In this document: positions 43,521 through 54,910 of the stretch, piece after piece
How positions within the stretch are numbered: position 1 is the stretch's first letter
How the letters are laid out: every line of letters starts with the position of its first letter
DNA from: Symbiodinium natans
Taxonomy: Eukaryota; Sar; Dinophyceae; Suessiales; Symbiodiniaceae
Direction: 5' to 3'
Assembly (NCBI GenBank): GCA_905221605.1
Contig: CAJNDS010002113.1
Location: 155,001 to 219,000, forward strand
DNA length: 64,000 bases
Notes under the pieces: model-generated
The model's database searches: none
The model's input: only the letters and a program-made list of their open reading frames with translations
What the model was told of the DNA's origin: nothing
Translations under genes and position numbers: made by a program

Positions 43521-45085
43521 AAGCTTGTGCCAGGAGCCCTGCAATGGCGGGAATGAACAGGACGACCAGGCCTCCAAGAAGCCGCTGCCTTAAAGCCCTC
43601 GGTTCACGAGCTTCCCTGAGAGTTCTATACATGACTACACTTGCTGCTGCTGCTGCTGTTGTTGTTATGAACTTTGATCGTGAGGTTCAACCCTCATCCC
43701 TCCCTGAAGCCTCATCCCTCCCTGAAGCCCTACTCCCTGAGCTCCCGCCACCCTTTCCGCGAGTGCCCCAGGCGAAGCACGATCAGTTGGTGGTCGGCCG
43801 GATGGGCCCGACATCAACAAAGACCGCCTGGTGCGCCAGGGACTGCCTTGGACCCTTACCCCTGAACTCTAAACCCCCAAAACCCCCAAACCCCCAAATA
43901 CCAAAACCTGGAAAATCCGAAGCCCTACGCCCCTAAACCCCCGGACTTCCACTCCCCTAGAGCCCTAGACAATCCTCCGCGGCTTCGCGCACAGACCTTC
44001 TGCCTCGCGAGCCTCATCGGACACAAGGTGACCGCGTCGTTGAGAAACAACGCCCGTGGCCCGGACGGGAGGGCTTCATTCAACAGCCCTTAAACTCTGG
44101 TCCCTGAACCCTAAACCCTAAACCCGAAACCCTAAACCCTAAATCCCATAAAAAAAGACCTTCACGAAAATTCAGAGAACCTCAAAGAGGCCCTTGGCAA
44201 AAGGGGCTGAGCGTTCCAACAGTTAGGCCCGTGAAGTGTTCTGGAGGTCGGTGAGGGACGTAATGGGGGTCCCCCCATAATAAGGGACCCCTGGCTTGCA
44301 CTTGCTTGTATCTCGAAGGGGCCATCAACGCCCAGTCTTGGAATTTCCAGAGATGTTGCAATAAGAGCCCCGAAGCCCTTCACCTTCAACCCTGAACCCA
44401 ACCCTAAACCCGAAACCCTAAACCTTGAACCCTAAACCCCTGAGACCGACCCCCTTGTCTCGGAGCCCCTGGCCGCTTCTCAGGTCATGTACGAGGGCAC
44501 CTTCCATAGGCCGGGTTGTGTGAGGGGCTCTGGTGTCCGAAGGTTAAAGGGTCAGGGTCTAGGGCTGCTTTCAAGGGTTTAGGAGGGTTCGGCTCATGGT
44601 TTTGAGGGTTGAAGGTGGTTTTACATCCCACAGCCCCGCATGCATCCGCAAGCCAAAGCTCAATCTCCAAGGGCACCCGCCTTTCAGGGTTTAGGCGCCG
44701 AAAACCCTCCATCGCTTGCGCCCGCAGCTGTGCCCTGGACAGCGACTATTCCATCACGCTGAAGACGGCCAGAAGGCCGGGTGCTGGAACGCAGGTCTGA
44801 AGATGTCGGCTTCGGATTTAGGGAATTTAGGCTTAGCCCTGAGCCCCAAACTCGGCAGTTCCCGTATGTGCGGTGCACTGACAGTTCTCTCCGCCAGGGC
44901 CCCATAAACCCACACTGCCCAAGTCAAATTTGTAGGGAGCCTCGGTTCACAGAGTTTCAGAGTTTCAGGAACCAGCCGCACGCCAGGCTTCCGTCCGAGA
45001 GCAACAACAAGAGCGGGGAGGTCGCGGCCGGCTCAGCGGGGTGTTTTCGGGGGGTTTTGTCAGAGGCCCAGGCTTCATTGCTGCC
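43521..45085. other. No gene recognised; heptamer-rich DNA
   Basis: Sequence is full of degenerate CCCTAAA-type phrases, with clearer tracts at 44105-44146 and 44400-44440. A tandem CCCTCCCTGAAGCCTCAT duplication lies at 43696-43730, and CTG repeats at 43640-43660. Frames are non-specific. Confidence 0.5.
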
Positions 45086-45150
45086 CATTTCGGGTTTAGG
45101 GTTTGGGGTTTGGGGTTTAGGGTTTCGGGTTTAGGGTTTAGGGTTCAGGG
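45086..45150. repeat. TTTAGGG tract
   Basis: About nine TTTAGGG/TTTGGGG units followed by a triplicated GGGACTCT phrase (45150-45174). Confidence 0.9.
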
Positions 45151-45174
45151 ACTCTGGGACTCTGGGACTCTGGG

Positions 45175-46742
45175 GCCCTAAGAATCCCAAGAAGAGGGTT
45201 CAGGAGTCGGAGTGAGGGTTTCAGAACCCCAGGCCTTGTCCTGAGGATCGGAACCTACGCAACGCGGGCCCAACTGAACTTTGAGCCCCCCCAACATTGT
45301 GAGACTTCTGCATTGGTTTCTCTATGTGTGGCATCTAGCTGTGCGTTGATATGTGCTTGTTGGTTTCATTGTATATGGTACATGCATACTCGTTGGTTGG
45401 AGGTTGGGATCTGTCACATATCGGGTTTGGCGAAACAGGGTTCCCCGGCCTCCAGAAGCCCTTGGGACGTGTCTTGAAATTTGATGCGGCCTGAGATCGA
45501 CATGCTGGTCATCTCCGGGAAGGACTTCCTGCAGGCCTATTCGCGGGAACATTCGTTTTGGGGTTCAGGGGGTTTGGGACGCAGCCTCACTCAGCACGAA
45601 GCACTGGGAACCTACCAAGAACCTTAAAGCCTGAGCCAAAATTCTGAACCCTTAAAATCCCGCAGACGGCGGTCTTTGCTTTGCACACAGCTCAAAACCC
45701 CTCCCTACCCACCAAACCCACTTACCTACCTACATACCTACTTACCCGGACTCTGTGATGTGGGCCTGTCTCTTCGCGTTTCTTCATACAGAAACCCCAA
45801 GCCCCGAAAACCTAAACCTCGAACGGGCTGTAGTTGGGGATGCTGTGAACAAACAGTGCAGGTTTCGGCCGTGAACGTGCCGCCGCCGTCCCGAGAAGGG
45901 GAAGGCTCCATTTTTGGGTTCAGCTTGTTTGTCTATATATTTTTGCTTAGGTCTTTTCGTCTTTGTTTGCTTTGAGATTCGAATTTGTTGTTTGTGCTAG
46001 ATGTTCTTCGGGGCGTTTCGGGCGTAGTTTTGAAAGTGCATTTTAGCTAATTGTTGTTTTCGTGTGCTAGCTGTTTTTGGGCTTAGTTTCGTTGCGCGCT
46101 GCGGGCTTGTTCGAGTTTGGGGTGTTGGGGGGTTGTCGACTCAACACTGTTTGTTCGTTGCCATCTCCCCTCGTCCAGGCCGCAAGGCCTTCGCGATCGA
46201 CTCTGAGATCAGCGGGAGCCAGGGGGTGAGGGTGTGTTTTTCAAGCTCAACGGTTCAAGGTAGTAGGCCTCCTAATCCTTCCCTCAGCTTCCCTGTGGCT
46301 CCATGGGCACCTCCCTGCCTTCAGACCCTGAAGAGCCTGACAGTTTGGCGGATCCTTTTGAGGACATATATATCGTGGAATGCAGGGACTTCGGAGCATC
46401 TTAAGGTAGCCTGTAGGGGTCCCGAGTTCATGGTCTAGGGTTTAGGGTTTGGGTTGCTGGGAAGCCGGTTGTTGGTGACGGTGCTGCTCTGGGCAGCTCA
46501 TTCGAACATCGAAGCAGACACATTCATCAAAGCATGGCCTTCACATGTGAATATCACAACAAGTGTGTAGGACACATGTCTGCATAAACATATGCGCATA
46601 CACATACGGAATCAAAGTGGCAGCTCAGGCACCTAACCCTTTCTGAGCTGTTTCGCCGGTGGGGCTAAAGCGCTTGGGGAAGTTTCCAAGCTGCCGCTTC
46701 ATGTCCGCGTGACCTTCACGACCATGCATCTCCGTGATGCTG
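45175..46742. other. No gene recognised
   Basis: Short frames only. A TTTAGGG pair near 46436-46450. TACCTACC repeats at 45706-45746. Confidence 0.45.
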
Positions 46743-46767
46743 TCAAAGCAGCCCGTCCCTGCAGACT
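46743..46767 (+). promoter_or_regulatory. Candidate AG acceptor before the calpain-RBR start codon
   Basis: GCCCGTCCCTGCAG is followed by ACT and the ATG at 46768. Its position is consistent with spliced-leader addition, with a moderate pyrimidine tract. Confidence 0.4.
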
Positions 46768-49700
46768 ATGGCGGCGGGAGCGTCGCGGTTCCGACGTGCG
46801 AAGGGTGCTGTGGCATCTGGCCCGGCGCCAGCGCCCAAGCCACTGCAGCCGGATGCTGGATGGGAGCTCATCTTTGGAGAGGACGTGGCTTTGGAGTGGA
46901 ATGTGAGGTCTGGTAGTTGTGATTTAGATTTTTCCTGAGTTGGCTGTATGCGTGTAGTTAGGTGGATATGTGGCACCTGCATACCTAAGGTGGAGAACCC
47001 CGAAGTTCTGGAGCAGCACAAGTTTGGACTGCAGATGGCACTCTTGGGCCAGGGAACGCCTGAGGGATTCGTGGACCACGAGTTTCCGGCACAGGCCCGA
47101 AGCATCGATGGCTTGCAGGGCCCCCCTGTGCGCCGCGGACAGGAGACGCTCATGGAGCTCTTGAAGACCGTCGACCACGAGGAGGATGAGGAGGAAGAGG
47201 AGGTGCCCGACGCACCACGCTGCCCCTGCGGCCGTCGCGCTCGCCAGGGGAGGGTCCAGCTGCCTGGCATGGTGGCCCGGCGGCCCTACTTCCGCTGCGC
47301 TGCACGCGCCTGCCGCTTCTTCAGCTTCGGAGAGCTCCCCACCACACCGGAGGCGCAGGCCCTCTCCTGGGTACGGCTGCGCACCGTTGCGCCGGACAGC
47401 ACAAGCAGCACCAACAGCGCATGGCTTGCACAGCACCTGGTCGTGGTGGGCCGGGATGGCTTTCGGCCCGAGGATGCTCGCCTTGGGCCGGGGTGCGAGT
47501 CGTTGGGAGATGCTCTGTTCGTCGATGCGCTCGCGATCCTCTCAGAGCGACCCAGCGCTTTGCAGAAGCTCCTGCCCAACGTGGCCACCACCACAGTCAC
47601 CACAGCCGGTTGCCACGAGATCCGGCTTTGCACAGAGGGCATCTGGCGATCAATCTTGCTGGACGAGCGCTTGCCCATGGCATCCAGTGGTCCGAAGCTC
47701 GAAAAGAACTTCCACGAGCTCCTGGCCTTCGGGCGCTGTGCAGGCAACCAACTCTGGATTCCGCTTCTCGAGAAGGCCTATGCCAAGGCGTACGGGGCCT
47801 ATCAGTTTGCTTTTCCTGGCACAGCCTTGTCCGTCTTCCTGGAAGATCTTACCGGCAGCATCGTCGAGCAGGTGCATCTTGGGAAGCCTCGGAACAGCGT
47901 CGGTGAGCTCTTGGATCCGAAGGAGCTCTGGGCGTATTTGCTCGGCCACCAGCGGGACGGCACTTTGCTTTGCTGTGTCTCCCAGCTTCTGCAGACCTCA
48001 GCTTCCTCGGCCTTTGCAGTGCTCGACATGTCCGAGGGCCCAAACGGCTCGCCGGGTCGGATCCGCCTGCGCAACCCGCGTGTCACAGGCTCCAGTGCCA
48101 CGGCTGCGTACGAGCGGATTCTGTCGATGCTCCGAGGTTCGCCGGCAGAGGCCTCGACTTATGCAGATGGCTCTTTCTGGGTGCAATTCATGGACTTCCT
48201 CTCAGTGTTCTCCCAGGTCTGCATGTGCCACGCTGCCTCTACCGGCGGTGCATTGCTGCACACGCGGACCTTCGAGGGCGAGTTCACGCCCGAGCGGGGC
48301 ACCGGAATCCGTGGCTGTTGTCTCCGCCTGTCTGCGTATGCTGGCGCTGAGCCCTGCGAGGTGTGGCTCTCACTCCTGCAGCCCATCCCAAAAGGGGCCC
48401 GGCTCCTTCAGCCTTCCATGGGCCAGGTGCTGAACGACCTGTCGCTGGTGGTGCTCGATTCTTCGAGCGGCGAGGCGCCGAAACTACTGAAACATACTGC
48501 CCTCAGCCTCCTGAGCCCTACTAGCCCTGCAATCCAAAGCCATCCAGCCATCCAAAGCCACCCCCCATATTTTATAAAGCCTCAGTCGAACTATGATGGG
48601 GTTTTCTCAACATCGAATCTTATGAGGTCTTATCTACCTCCTGCACTGCTAGACTTCTTCTGAAACCCAGAGGTGGCCGTGGCGGCCCTCTTCGGAGCAC
48701 GGCCGGTTGGCAGCTGCCGCGTAGCCCTAGCTCCGAACAAGGCCTGCGGCCCCGGGGCCAGCATGTGGAGTCTACCCGCGCGCCCCAAGCCCTCCCAAAG
48801 AACCCTAAACCCCAAACCCAAACACCAGCAAACCCTCAATCCGAGATGAACCCAAAATCCTACACCCTTAGGCTGGAAGCTGGCTGGTCTTGCCTTTCAG
48901 TCGCCGCGCTTGGCCGGGTCCCGTGCAGCTGGGCCTCAAGCTTGACCAGGGTCCGCCCTAAACCCCGCAAGACCCTGGGCCTTCGCAGCTCCCTGAACAC
49001 CCGCAAGCACACTTGACAAACCCTAAACCCAGCCCTAAACCCTAAACCTAAACCCTAAACCCTTCCTAAACCCAGCCCTAAGCCCTAAACCCTTAAAGCT
49101 TCAGAGGCGGCTCAGAGTCCACTGTTCGCAGCCGGTGGAGGTGCAGCGCCTGGCTTCGGAGCCTGGCGAGAGGCGTGGGAGGTTCAAAGCTCTCGGCTGG
49201 GGTTTAACAGGCTTTCTGCCCAACCCCGCCCAAGGCCCCTTGAGCCATATTGGGGCATGGAGGTATTGGGGCATGGAGGCAGCATCACGAGCAGCAGCTC
49301 GGAAGGCCTTGGAGGCAGCATCACGAGCATCAGCTGTGAAGGGCTTGAGCCGTATTGGGGCATGGGGGCAGCATCAGGAGCATCAGCTTGAGCCTTATCG
49401 GGGCATGGAGGCAGCATCACGAGCATCAGCTGGGAAGGCCTTGAGACGTATTGGGGCATGGAGGCAGCATCACGAGCATCAGCACGTGCATCAGCCGGGA
49501 AGGTTTTGAGACGTATTGGGGCCTGGAGGCAGCATCACGAGCATCAGCTGGGAAGGCCTTGAGACGTATTGGGGCATGGAGGCAGCATCACGCGCATCAG
49601 CTGGGAAGGCCTTGAGCCGTATTGGGGCATGGAGGGCAGCATCACGAGCATCAGCTGGGAAGGCCTTGAGATGTATTGGGGAATGGAGGCAGCAGCACGC

Positions 49701-52481
49701 GCATCAGCTTGAGCCGTATCGGTGCATGGAGGCAGCATCACGAGCATCAGCTGGGAAGCACGGAGGCAGCATCACGAGCATCAGCTGGGAAGGCCTTGAA
49801 CCATATTGGGGCATGGAGGCAGCATCACGAGCATCAGCTGGAGAGGCCTTGAGACCTATTGGGGGCATGGAGGCAGCATCGCGAGCATCAGCTGGGAAGG
49901 CCTTGAGCCGTATGGGGGCATGGAGGCAGCATCACGAGCATCAGCTGGGAAGGCCTTGAGCCGTATTGGGGCATGGAGGCAGCATCACGCGCATCAGCTG
50001 GGAAGGCTTTGAGATGTATTGGGGGGCAGCATCACGAGCATCAGCTGGGAAGCACGGAGTCAGCATCACGAGCATCAGCTGGGAAGGCCTTGAGACGTAT
50101 TGGGGCATGGAGCAGCATCACGCGCATCAGCTGGGAGGCCTTGGGGCATGGAGGCAGCATCACGAGCATCAGCTGGGAAGGCCTTGAGACGTATTGGGGC
50201 ATGGAGGCAGCATCACGAGCATCAGCTGGGAAGGCCTTGAACCATATTGGGGCATGGAGGCAGCATCACGAGCATCAGCTGGGAAGGCCTTGAGACCTAT
50301 TGGGGCATGGAGGCAGCATCACGAGCATCAGCTGGGAGGCCTTGAGACGGGCATGGAGGCAGCATCACGAGCATCAGCTGGGAAGGCCTTGAGCCGTATT
50401 GGGGCATGGAGGCAGCATCACGAGCATCAGCTGGAAAGGCCTTGAGACGTATTGGGGCATGGAGGCAGCATCACGCGCATCAGCTGGGAAGGCCTTGGGG
50501 CATGGAGGCAGCATCACGAGCATCAGCTGGGAAGGCCTTGAGACGTATTGGGGCATGGAGGCAGCATCACGAGCATCAGCTGGGAAGGCCTTGAACCGTA
50601 TTGGGGCATGGAGGCAGCATCACGAGCATCAGCTGGGAAGGCCTTGAGACCTATTGGGGCATGGAGGCAGCATCGCGAGCATCAGCTGGGAAGGCCTTGA
50701 GCCGTATTGGGGCATGGAGGCAGCATCACGAGCATCAGCTGGGAAGGCCTTGAGCCGTATTGGGGCATGGAGGCAGCATCACGAGCGTCAGCTGGGAAGG
50801 CCTTCAGAGTGTGACCTATAGTTCAGTTGGCTCAAAACATTCTGTGTAGGTCGCCCAAGTCAGAGGTTTGTATCAGCCCGAAACCATACCACCCCGAAAC
50901 CCAACTCCAGACCCGAAACCCTAAAGCAGGGCACCTTGGGAGCCGCTCTTTTGCCTGGTGGCTGCGGCAGCTCGCGGCGCGGCCCCTGGCTTGCGCGGTG
51001 TGGGTTCCCGGAGACCGGTCCATGTTCGGACGGCAGCAGGTCCCCTTGTTTTGGAGGGGTGGGGGTTTGGCGCGGGGGGGTTTTTTTTTGAGTTTCGGAT
51101 TTGTATGGATTAAGACTGTGTTCCCGGAGAAGGAAGGGAGGTCCAAGGCAGCATGCGGAAGTCCAAGCCAGGCGGGGAGACTTCGCTGACGGTGGAGCTG
51201 TTGGAGCTGCGGGCAGAGGGTGCAGTGTTGCTGCTGCTGGACAACACCTTTGCCAAAGCGGCCCTGCTCTTCGAAGCGACAGTTGAAGGCAACCATGTGG
51301 TCACACAGACCTCCCGGGGATCGCAGCTGGGAGATTGGTGTGAGGAGAGGAACGAGGATAGCTTCAAAGTTGGAGCTCGGACACAGTGGCGGCGCTACAA
51401 GGTCGAAGACGTCATTCCTCCGGCCTCACGGCAGATGGTCTCAATGCACTTTGCGGTCGGCACCGATTGGGATGTCGAGGTGCTGACTGTGAAGGCCTCC
51501 GTTGTCCCAGTCGCCATGGCCGGAGCCCGTCCCAGGAACCACCCGTTCGCCCCCTACGCCATTCGCGGCAACACGCTGCTGGCTCCGAACCTCGACGTGC
51601 TCGCGGCGGATGGTGCATCGGCCGAAGGCCTCTTGGAACGCCAGGAAGATGCGGAGCTGCAGCTCGCCTTGCAGCTGTCCCTGCAGGATGTTGCCAAGCC
51701 GTTGGAGCCGCGCCAGCGCTGGGGCCGCCGCAACAAGGCCGAGGCCAACGGCGCTGAAAACAAAGCGTGCTCCATCTGCTGCGAGCCCCTCCGAGCGCCT
51801 GGAGATCTGCCAGCACAATCAGCACAACATTTAAAATGTTGTGCCCAGGTCTGTTGGAGCTGCGCCTCTCGCTGGGCCATGGAGCAGGAGGCACAGGGGC
51901 TCGCTGCCGCAGAGATGCGCTGCCCACAGTGCTCGGCTGTGCTCGAGGATGCGGTTCTGCGGCAGCTGCTAGGCACGGACGCTCTTCACAGAGCCCAGGA
52001 GCGCACGAGGCGCCGTGGAGAGGTGGGGCCTAGCGACCTGTCCAGCGCCACACTGGTGCGTTTGGGCCTAAAACGGTGCCCTGGCTGTGGAGAAGGCCTG
52101 CAGAAGGAGTCAGAGACGTGCCACAAGATGATCTGCCGCACCTGCCGCGCCCGCTTCTGCTTCCGGTGCCTTACGCGACTGGAGCCTTTGCCGCAGCTGG
52201 GGCTACACGATTGTGTAGAATGATCAAGCTTTGGGGGGTTTACGAAGTTTACGAATTTAGGGGACCCCGAATATGGAGCCCCAAACAGTAGGATTCCCTT
52301 TTTAATAAGCACCCCAATAAGTCCCCCTCATTTCGGAAACCCCCATAGGATCAAAATACTACCGACTTATAGAGAATTCTTGGAGACTCGGGCAGTCGAG
52401 GAGTACTTCAACTGCGGTTGCACAGGTGCGGAGCACCGCTTTGTTGACCCGATGGATGGACGGACACTTATGCATCAGTAG
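46768..52481 (+). CDS. GRF zinc finger / pseudo-calpain / UIM / RING-IBR fusion protein (four-exon model)
   Basis: Reconstructed exons: 46768-46902, 46990-48474, 51141-52214 and 52386-52481 (stop included), all junctions phase 0, about 929 residues. Order: short basic N terminus; acidic linker; GRF-type zinc finger (~122-160); calpain-like protease core (~210-455); a beta-rich, calpain domain III-like region; a second beta-rich region (exon 3 start); UIM (EDAELQLALQLSLQD); RING; IBR/RING2-like zinc domain completed by exon 4. Introns 1 (GT...AG, 87 bp) and 3 (GT...AG, 171 bp) have clean boundaries. Intron 2 (GC...AG, 2666 bp) is the weak point; dinoflagellates do use GC donors. The calpain Cys and His are replaced, so it is probably not a protease. 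The UIM plus RING-IBR suggests ubiquitin binding and possibly E3-type transfer in cytosol or nucleus. The alternative is two adjacent genes. Confidence 0.65.
46903..46989 (+). other. Predicted intron 1
   Basis: Donor GTGAGG after the codon for Asn in LEWN; acceptor CTAAG before GTGGAGAACC. Phase 0, 87 bp. Splicing joins GEDVALEWN to VENPEVLEQHKFG, and both sides have natural composition. Confidence 0.55.
46990..48474 (+). CDS. Exon 2: GRF zinc finger and inactive calpain core
   Basis: The frame is open from 46948 to 48663 (571 codons). Zinc finger: CPCGRRA..., then GMVARRPYFRCAARACRFFSF, truncated here to its pattern C-x-C, C-x4-C, matching GRF fingers that bind nucleic acid. Calpain core: SLGDALFVDALAILSERP aligns with the LGDCWFLxALAxLAERP block, EIRLCTEGIWRSILLDERLP and NQLWIPLLEKAYAKAYGAY match the usual blocks, SSAFAVLDM aligns with GHAYSVLD, RLRNPRV with RLRNPWG, FWVQFMDFL with FWMSFEDFL. 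Thus Cys is Ala, His is Ser, only Asn remains. Codons after about 48475 (SPTSPAIQSHPAIQSH onward) look like intron read-through. Confidence 0.82.
49020..49100. repeat. Degenerate CCCTAAA tract
   Basis: About ten CCCTAAA units, with a duplicated CCTAAACCCAGCCCTAA phrase. Confidence 0.85.
49245..50805 (+). repeat. 54-bp minisatellite, about 28 units
   Basis: Unit phrases: GGGGCATGGAGGCAGCATCA, CGAGCATCAGCTGGGAAGGC and CTTGAGACGTATT. The common period is 54 bp, a multiple of three, so plus-strand frames encode 18-residue repeats (IGAWRQHHEHQLGRP type). Some units are shortened (for example near 49755, 50050, 50135, 50345 and 50490), which shifts the frame. Higher-order blocks recur: two stretches of about 350 bp (around 49750-50020 and 50040-50340) share the same order of unit variants. 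Confidence 0.95.
51141..52214 (+). CDS. Exon 3: beta region, UIM, RING and IBR/RING2-like domain
   Basis: Open frame from 51114 to 52223. 51183-51500 encodes a beta-rich stretch (GAVLLLLDNTFAKAALLFEA, then DVIPPASRQMVSMHFAVG) that resembles sandwich domains found after calpain cores. 51645-51689 encodes the ubiquitin-interacting motif, with the Leu-x2-Ala-x3-Ser core intact. 51768-51932 is a RING: CSICCEPL, KCCAQVCWSC, MRCPQC; the usual Cys-x-His position is Ala. 52077-52214 is CPGCGEGLQKESETCHKMIC then RTCRARFCFRC, the IBR/RING2 pattern. The frame runs four codons into intron 3 to a TGA, so splicing at 52215 is needed to complete the zinc domain. Confidence 0.82.
51822..51844. repeat. 23-base near-perfect palindrome inside the RING exon
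   Basis: Arms GCACAACATTT and AAATGTTGTGC around one A, preceded by a direct CAGCACAA duplication. It is AT-rich inside a GC-rich exon and codes for residues just before KCCAQVC. Confidence 0.8.
52215..52385 (+). other. Predicted intron 3
   Basis: Donor GTAGAA right after the Cys codon of LGLHDC; acceptor TTGGAG before ACTCGG. 171 bp, phase 0, AT-rich. Removing it continues the zinc domain as EEYFNCGCTGAEHRFVD. Confidence 0.65.
52386..52481 (+). CDS. Exon 4: C-terminal end of the RING2-like domain
   Basis: Encodes TRAVEEYFNCGCTGAEHR, then FVDPMDGRTLMHQ and a TAG stop. The NCGCTGAEH run supplies the last Cys/His ligands that the IBR/RING2 pattern needs. The reading frame depends on the intron 3 boundaries. 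Confidence 0.65.
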   Translation, partial: TRAVEEYFNCGCTGAEHRFVDPMDGRTLMHQ

Positions 52482-52602
52482 CTTCGGGCTTTGGGCCATC
52501 TCTCTTGCAAAAAGGCTGCTACACGGTTTTCACGCGCTGGCCGGTGAAGAACGTCGCGGGCGCAAAAAGGGTGACAGCTCTTCCGCTTCGGCATCACCCC
52601 AA

Positions 52603-52696
52603 ACCCCAAACCCCAAACCCCAAACCCCAAACCCCAAGCCCCAAGCCCCAAACCCCAAACCCCAAACCCCAAACCCCAAACCCCCAACCCCAAACC
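52603..52696. repeat. CCCCAAA variant-heptamer block
   Basis: About thirteen consecutive CCCCAAA units (two with CCCCAAG). Confidence 0.95.
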
Positions 52697-53054
<358 letters not shown>

Positions 53055-53168
53055 CCCCAACCCTAAACCCTAAACCTTAAACCCTAAACCCTAAACCCTA
53101 GACGCCCCTAAACCCTAAACCCCAAACCCCAAACCCCAAACCCCAAACCCTAAACCCCAAACCCCTGT
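53055..53168. repeat. CCCTAAA then CCCCAAA block
   Basis: About seven CCCTAAA units, a short break (GACGCC) and then CCCTAAA/CCCCAAA units. It directly abuts the CCCTCAA block. Confidence 0.93.
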
Positions 53169-54002
53169 CACCCCTCAAACAGGAGGGACACAGAGTCCAG
53201 CCGCGACTTGGTGCCTTGGAATGCGGCTCCGGCCCCGGGTCCTTGAGCCCTTGGGGGGGCTTTTGGGGGGGAAGGGTTTAGGGTTTAAGGTATAGGGTTT
53301 AGGGTTTAGGGTTCAGGGCCGGCTGGGGTCTGGGTGTCGGGGTTCGGGAGTTTATGTAGTACGATCCGGAGTGTACCTCGGTAGTTTGGAGTCAACCAGC
53401 CGTTGCAGAGTGACACGCGCCTCTGCAATTTGAGTAAGTAGGCGGCTTAAGGCGGGCGCGATGCCATGCACACCCTTGGAATGTAAGGGAATAGGGCTTC
53501 AGCTGGACTGCAGGGCCTGAGCTGCAGGTCCCAGGAATGTGAGACTGCAGGGCTTGAGTGCTCTAAAGAGGGTTGAGGGCTGTTAGAGGGTTCGGGCTTT
53601 TGAGCTTGACCCTGTGTGGGGTCATTTGTCAACGAGACGTGTACCCCAAGCCCAAATCCTAAGCCTTAAACCCTAAACAGTTTCAGGTTTCAGGACCTAA
53701 ATAGCCAGCTTGGACATGCCAAGCCTTTGCGAACCCTGAACGTCCTGCCCAGCATAAGGATGGCGCGTACGGCCAAGATTTTGGCGGCCTGGAGGACTGG
53801 ATGCCCAAGCTTCCTAAACCCTGTAGATGGAACATCCTGAGCCGGAACCCCAAGCCCGATAAACCCGAGAGACCCCAGAGCCCAAAGGCAAGCGCCAAGA
53901 AAGCTAAAAGAAGTTTCAGGTTTATCGGTTGACCTAGATTCTGCGCCCTTCCTGGGTCATCCCTATGGGGCTCCTTACAAGATAAGGTGCCAGTTGAAGC
54001 GA
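53169..54002. other. No gene recognised
   Basis: Heptamer-rich DNA with a TTTAGGG tract at 53275-53313 and only short frames. Confidence 0.5.
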
Positions 54003-54082
54003 TCAGCGCCCAGATTCCCTGAGTTCGCCACAGCGACCCAAGTCAGCGCCCAGATTCCCTGAGTTCGCCACAGCGACCGCAG
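54003..54082. repeat. 40-bp tandem duplication
   Basis: TCAGCGCCCAGATTCCCTGA starts at 54003 and 54043. The two copies are identical over about 36 bases. Confidence 0.95.
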
Positions 54083-54910
54083 GACGGACACGCAGATGGG
54101 CAGTGGGATCAGTTCGCCGCCAACGAGCAGAAGCTCCTTGCCTCTCTTAGGTGGGCTTCGGGTCTAGGGGTGGTTTCTTTACATGCCAGAGAAGCATGGG
54201 CTGTTGTACACCTTTTCCCCCGGTTACAACGTCCCTTTTATAGGGTTGACTATGGGGCTTATAGGCCCAGTAGCCCATGCTGGGAGAGCAAGATCCAGCG
54301 CTGGCCGCGCTTGCTTGGGCGCATACTTGCGTGGGACGTGCCGTCCGCCTTAGCACAAGAGCCCGAAACCTCCGCACGCCAACCCCGCATTAAAAAGCAA
54401 TACCCCAAGAAATCCCAGGCGGTGTAGCCTACTGCTGCACTGAGGGGTCTTGGGCTCTCTCGGGGCATCCATGCTTGTCTTCTGCCAAGGTATGGTGTAG
54501 CCACGACCTTCAATGAGGACCCGGCTCCCGATTCGCTCCACTCGTCAAATTTTTCCATTATCGTCTTCAGTATAACCCTAAACCATAAACCCTGCTAATT
54601 CTGGAACATCTTTAGGAGGGGGGGGAATAGGGAGCTTGAATGTCAGTTGAAGGACTTCGGTCCTTCTGACAAGTGGCTGCTCAGCAAATGGGCACTCATG
54701 AAGCCCTCAACCCTGGAAGGGGGACGGAAGATCATTTAGGGCAACCTCGAGCTGAGCACCTTGTTTTGGCTCCTTGTGTGGCCCTGGGTGTCACGTGGCC
54801 TCCTTTTGCCCCAAGCCCATCGTGCAATCGACATCGTGTAGAGAGCTCTGAACCCTGAACCTCCAGATTGAACACAGTTCGCCTGATCCGCGTGGGCTGC
54901 GCGCAGGCTG
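54083..54910. other. No gene recognised
   Basis: Short overlapping frames on both strands without motifs. Confidence 0.45.

Larger units (their letters stand above)
48475..51140 (+). other. Predicted large intron 2 or intergenic spacer
   Basis: Runs from a GC donor (GAG|GCGCCG) to a GAG|GTCC acceptor behind a T-run and purine-rich stretch. Contains degenerate CCCTAAA phrases (48800-49100) and the 54-bp minisatellite. No other exon seen inside. If the fusion model is wrong, this is the spacer between two genes. Confidence 0.4.

Noticed and set aside
47186-48433. 415-codon second plus frame inside the calpain exon
   Set aside because: Shadow of the calpain frame in a GC-rich exon; Ser/Arg/Pro-rich with no motif.
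49245-50805. CRISPR-like array
   Set aside because: Units are contiguous 54-bp repeats without unique spacers, in a eukaryotic context.
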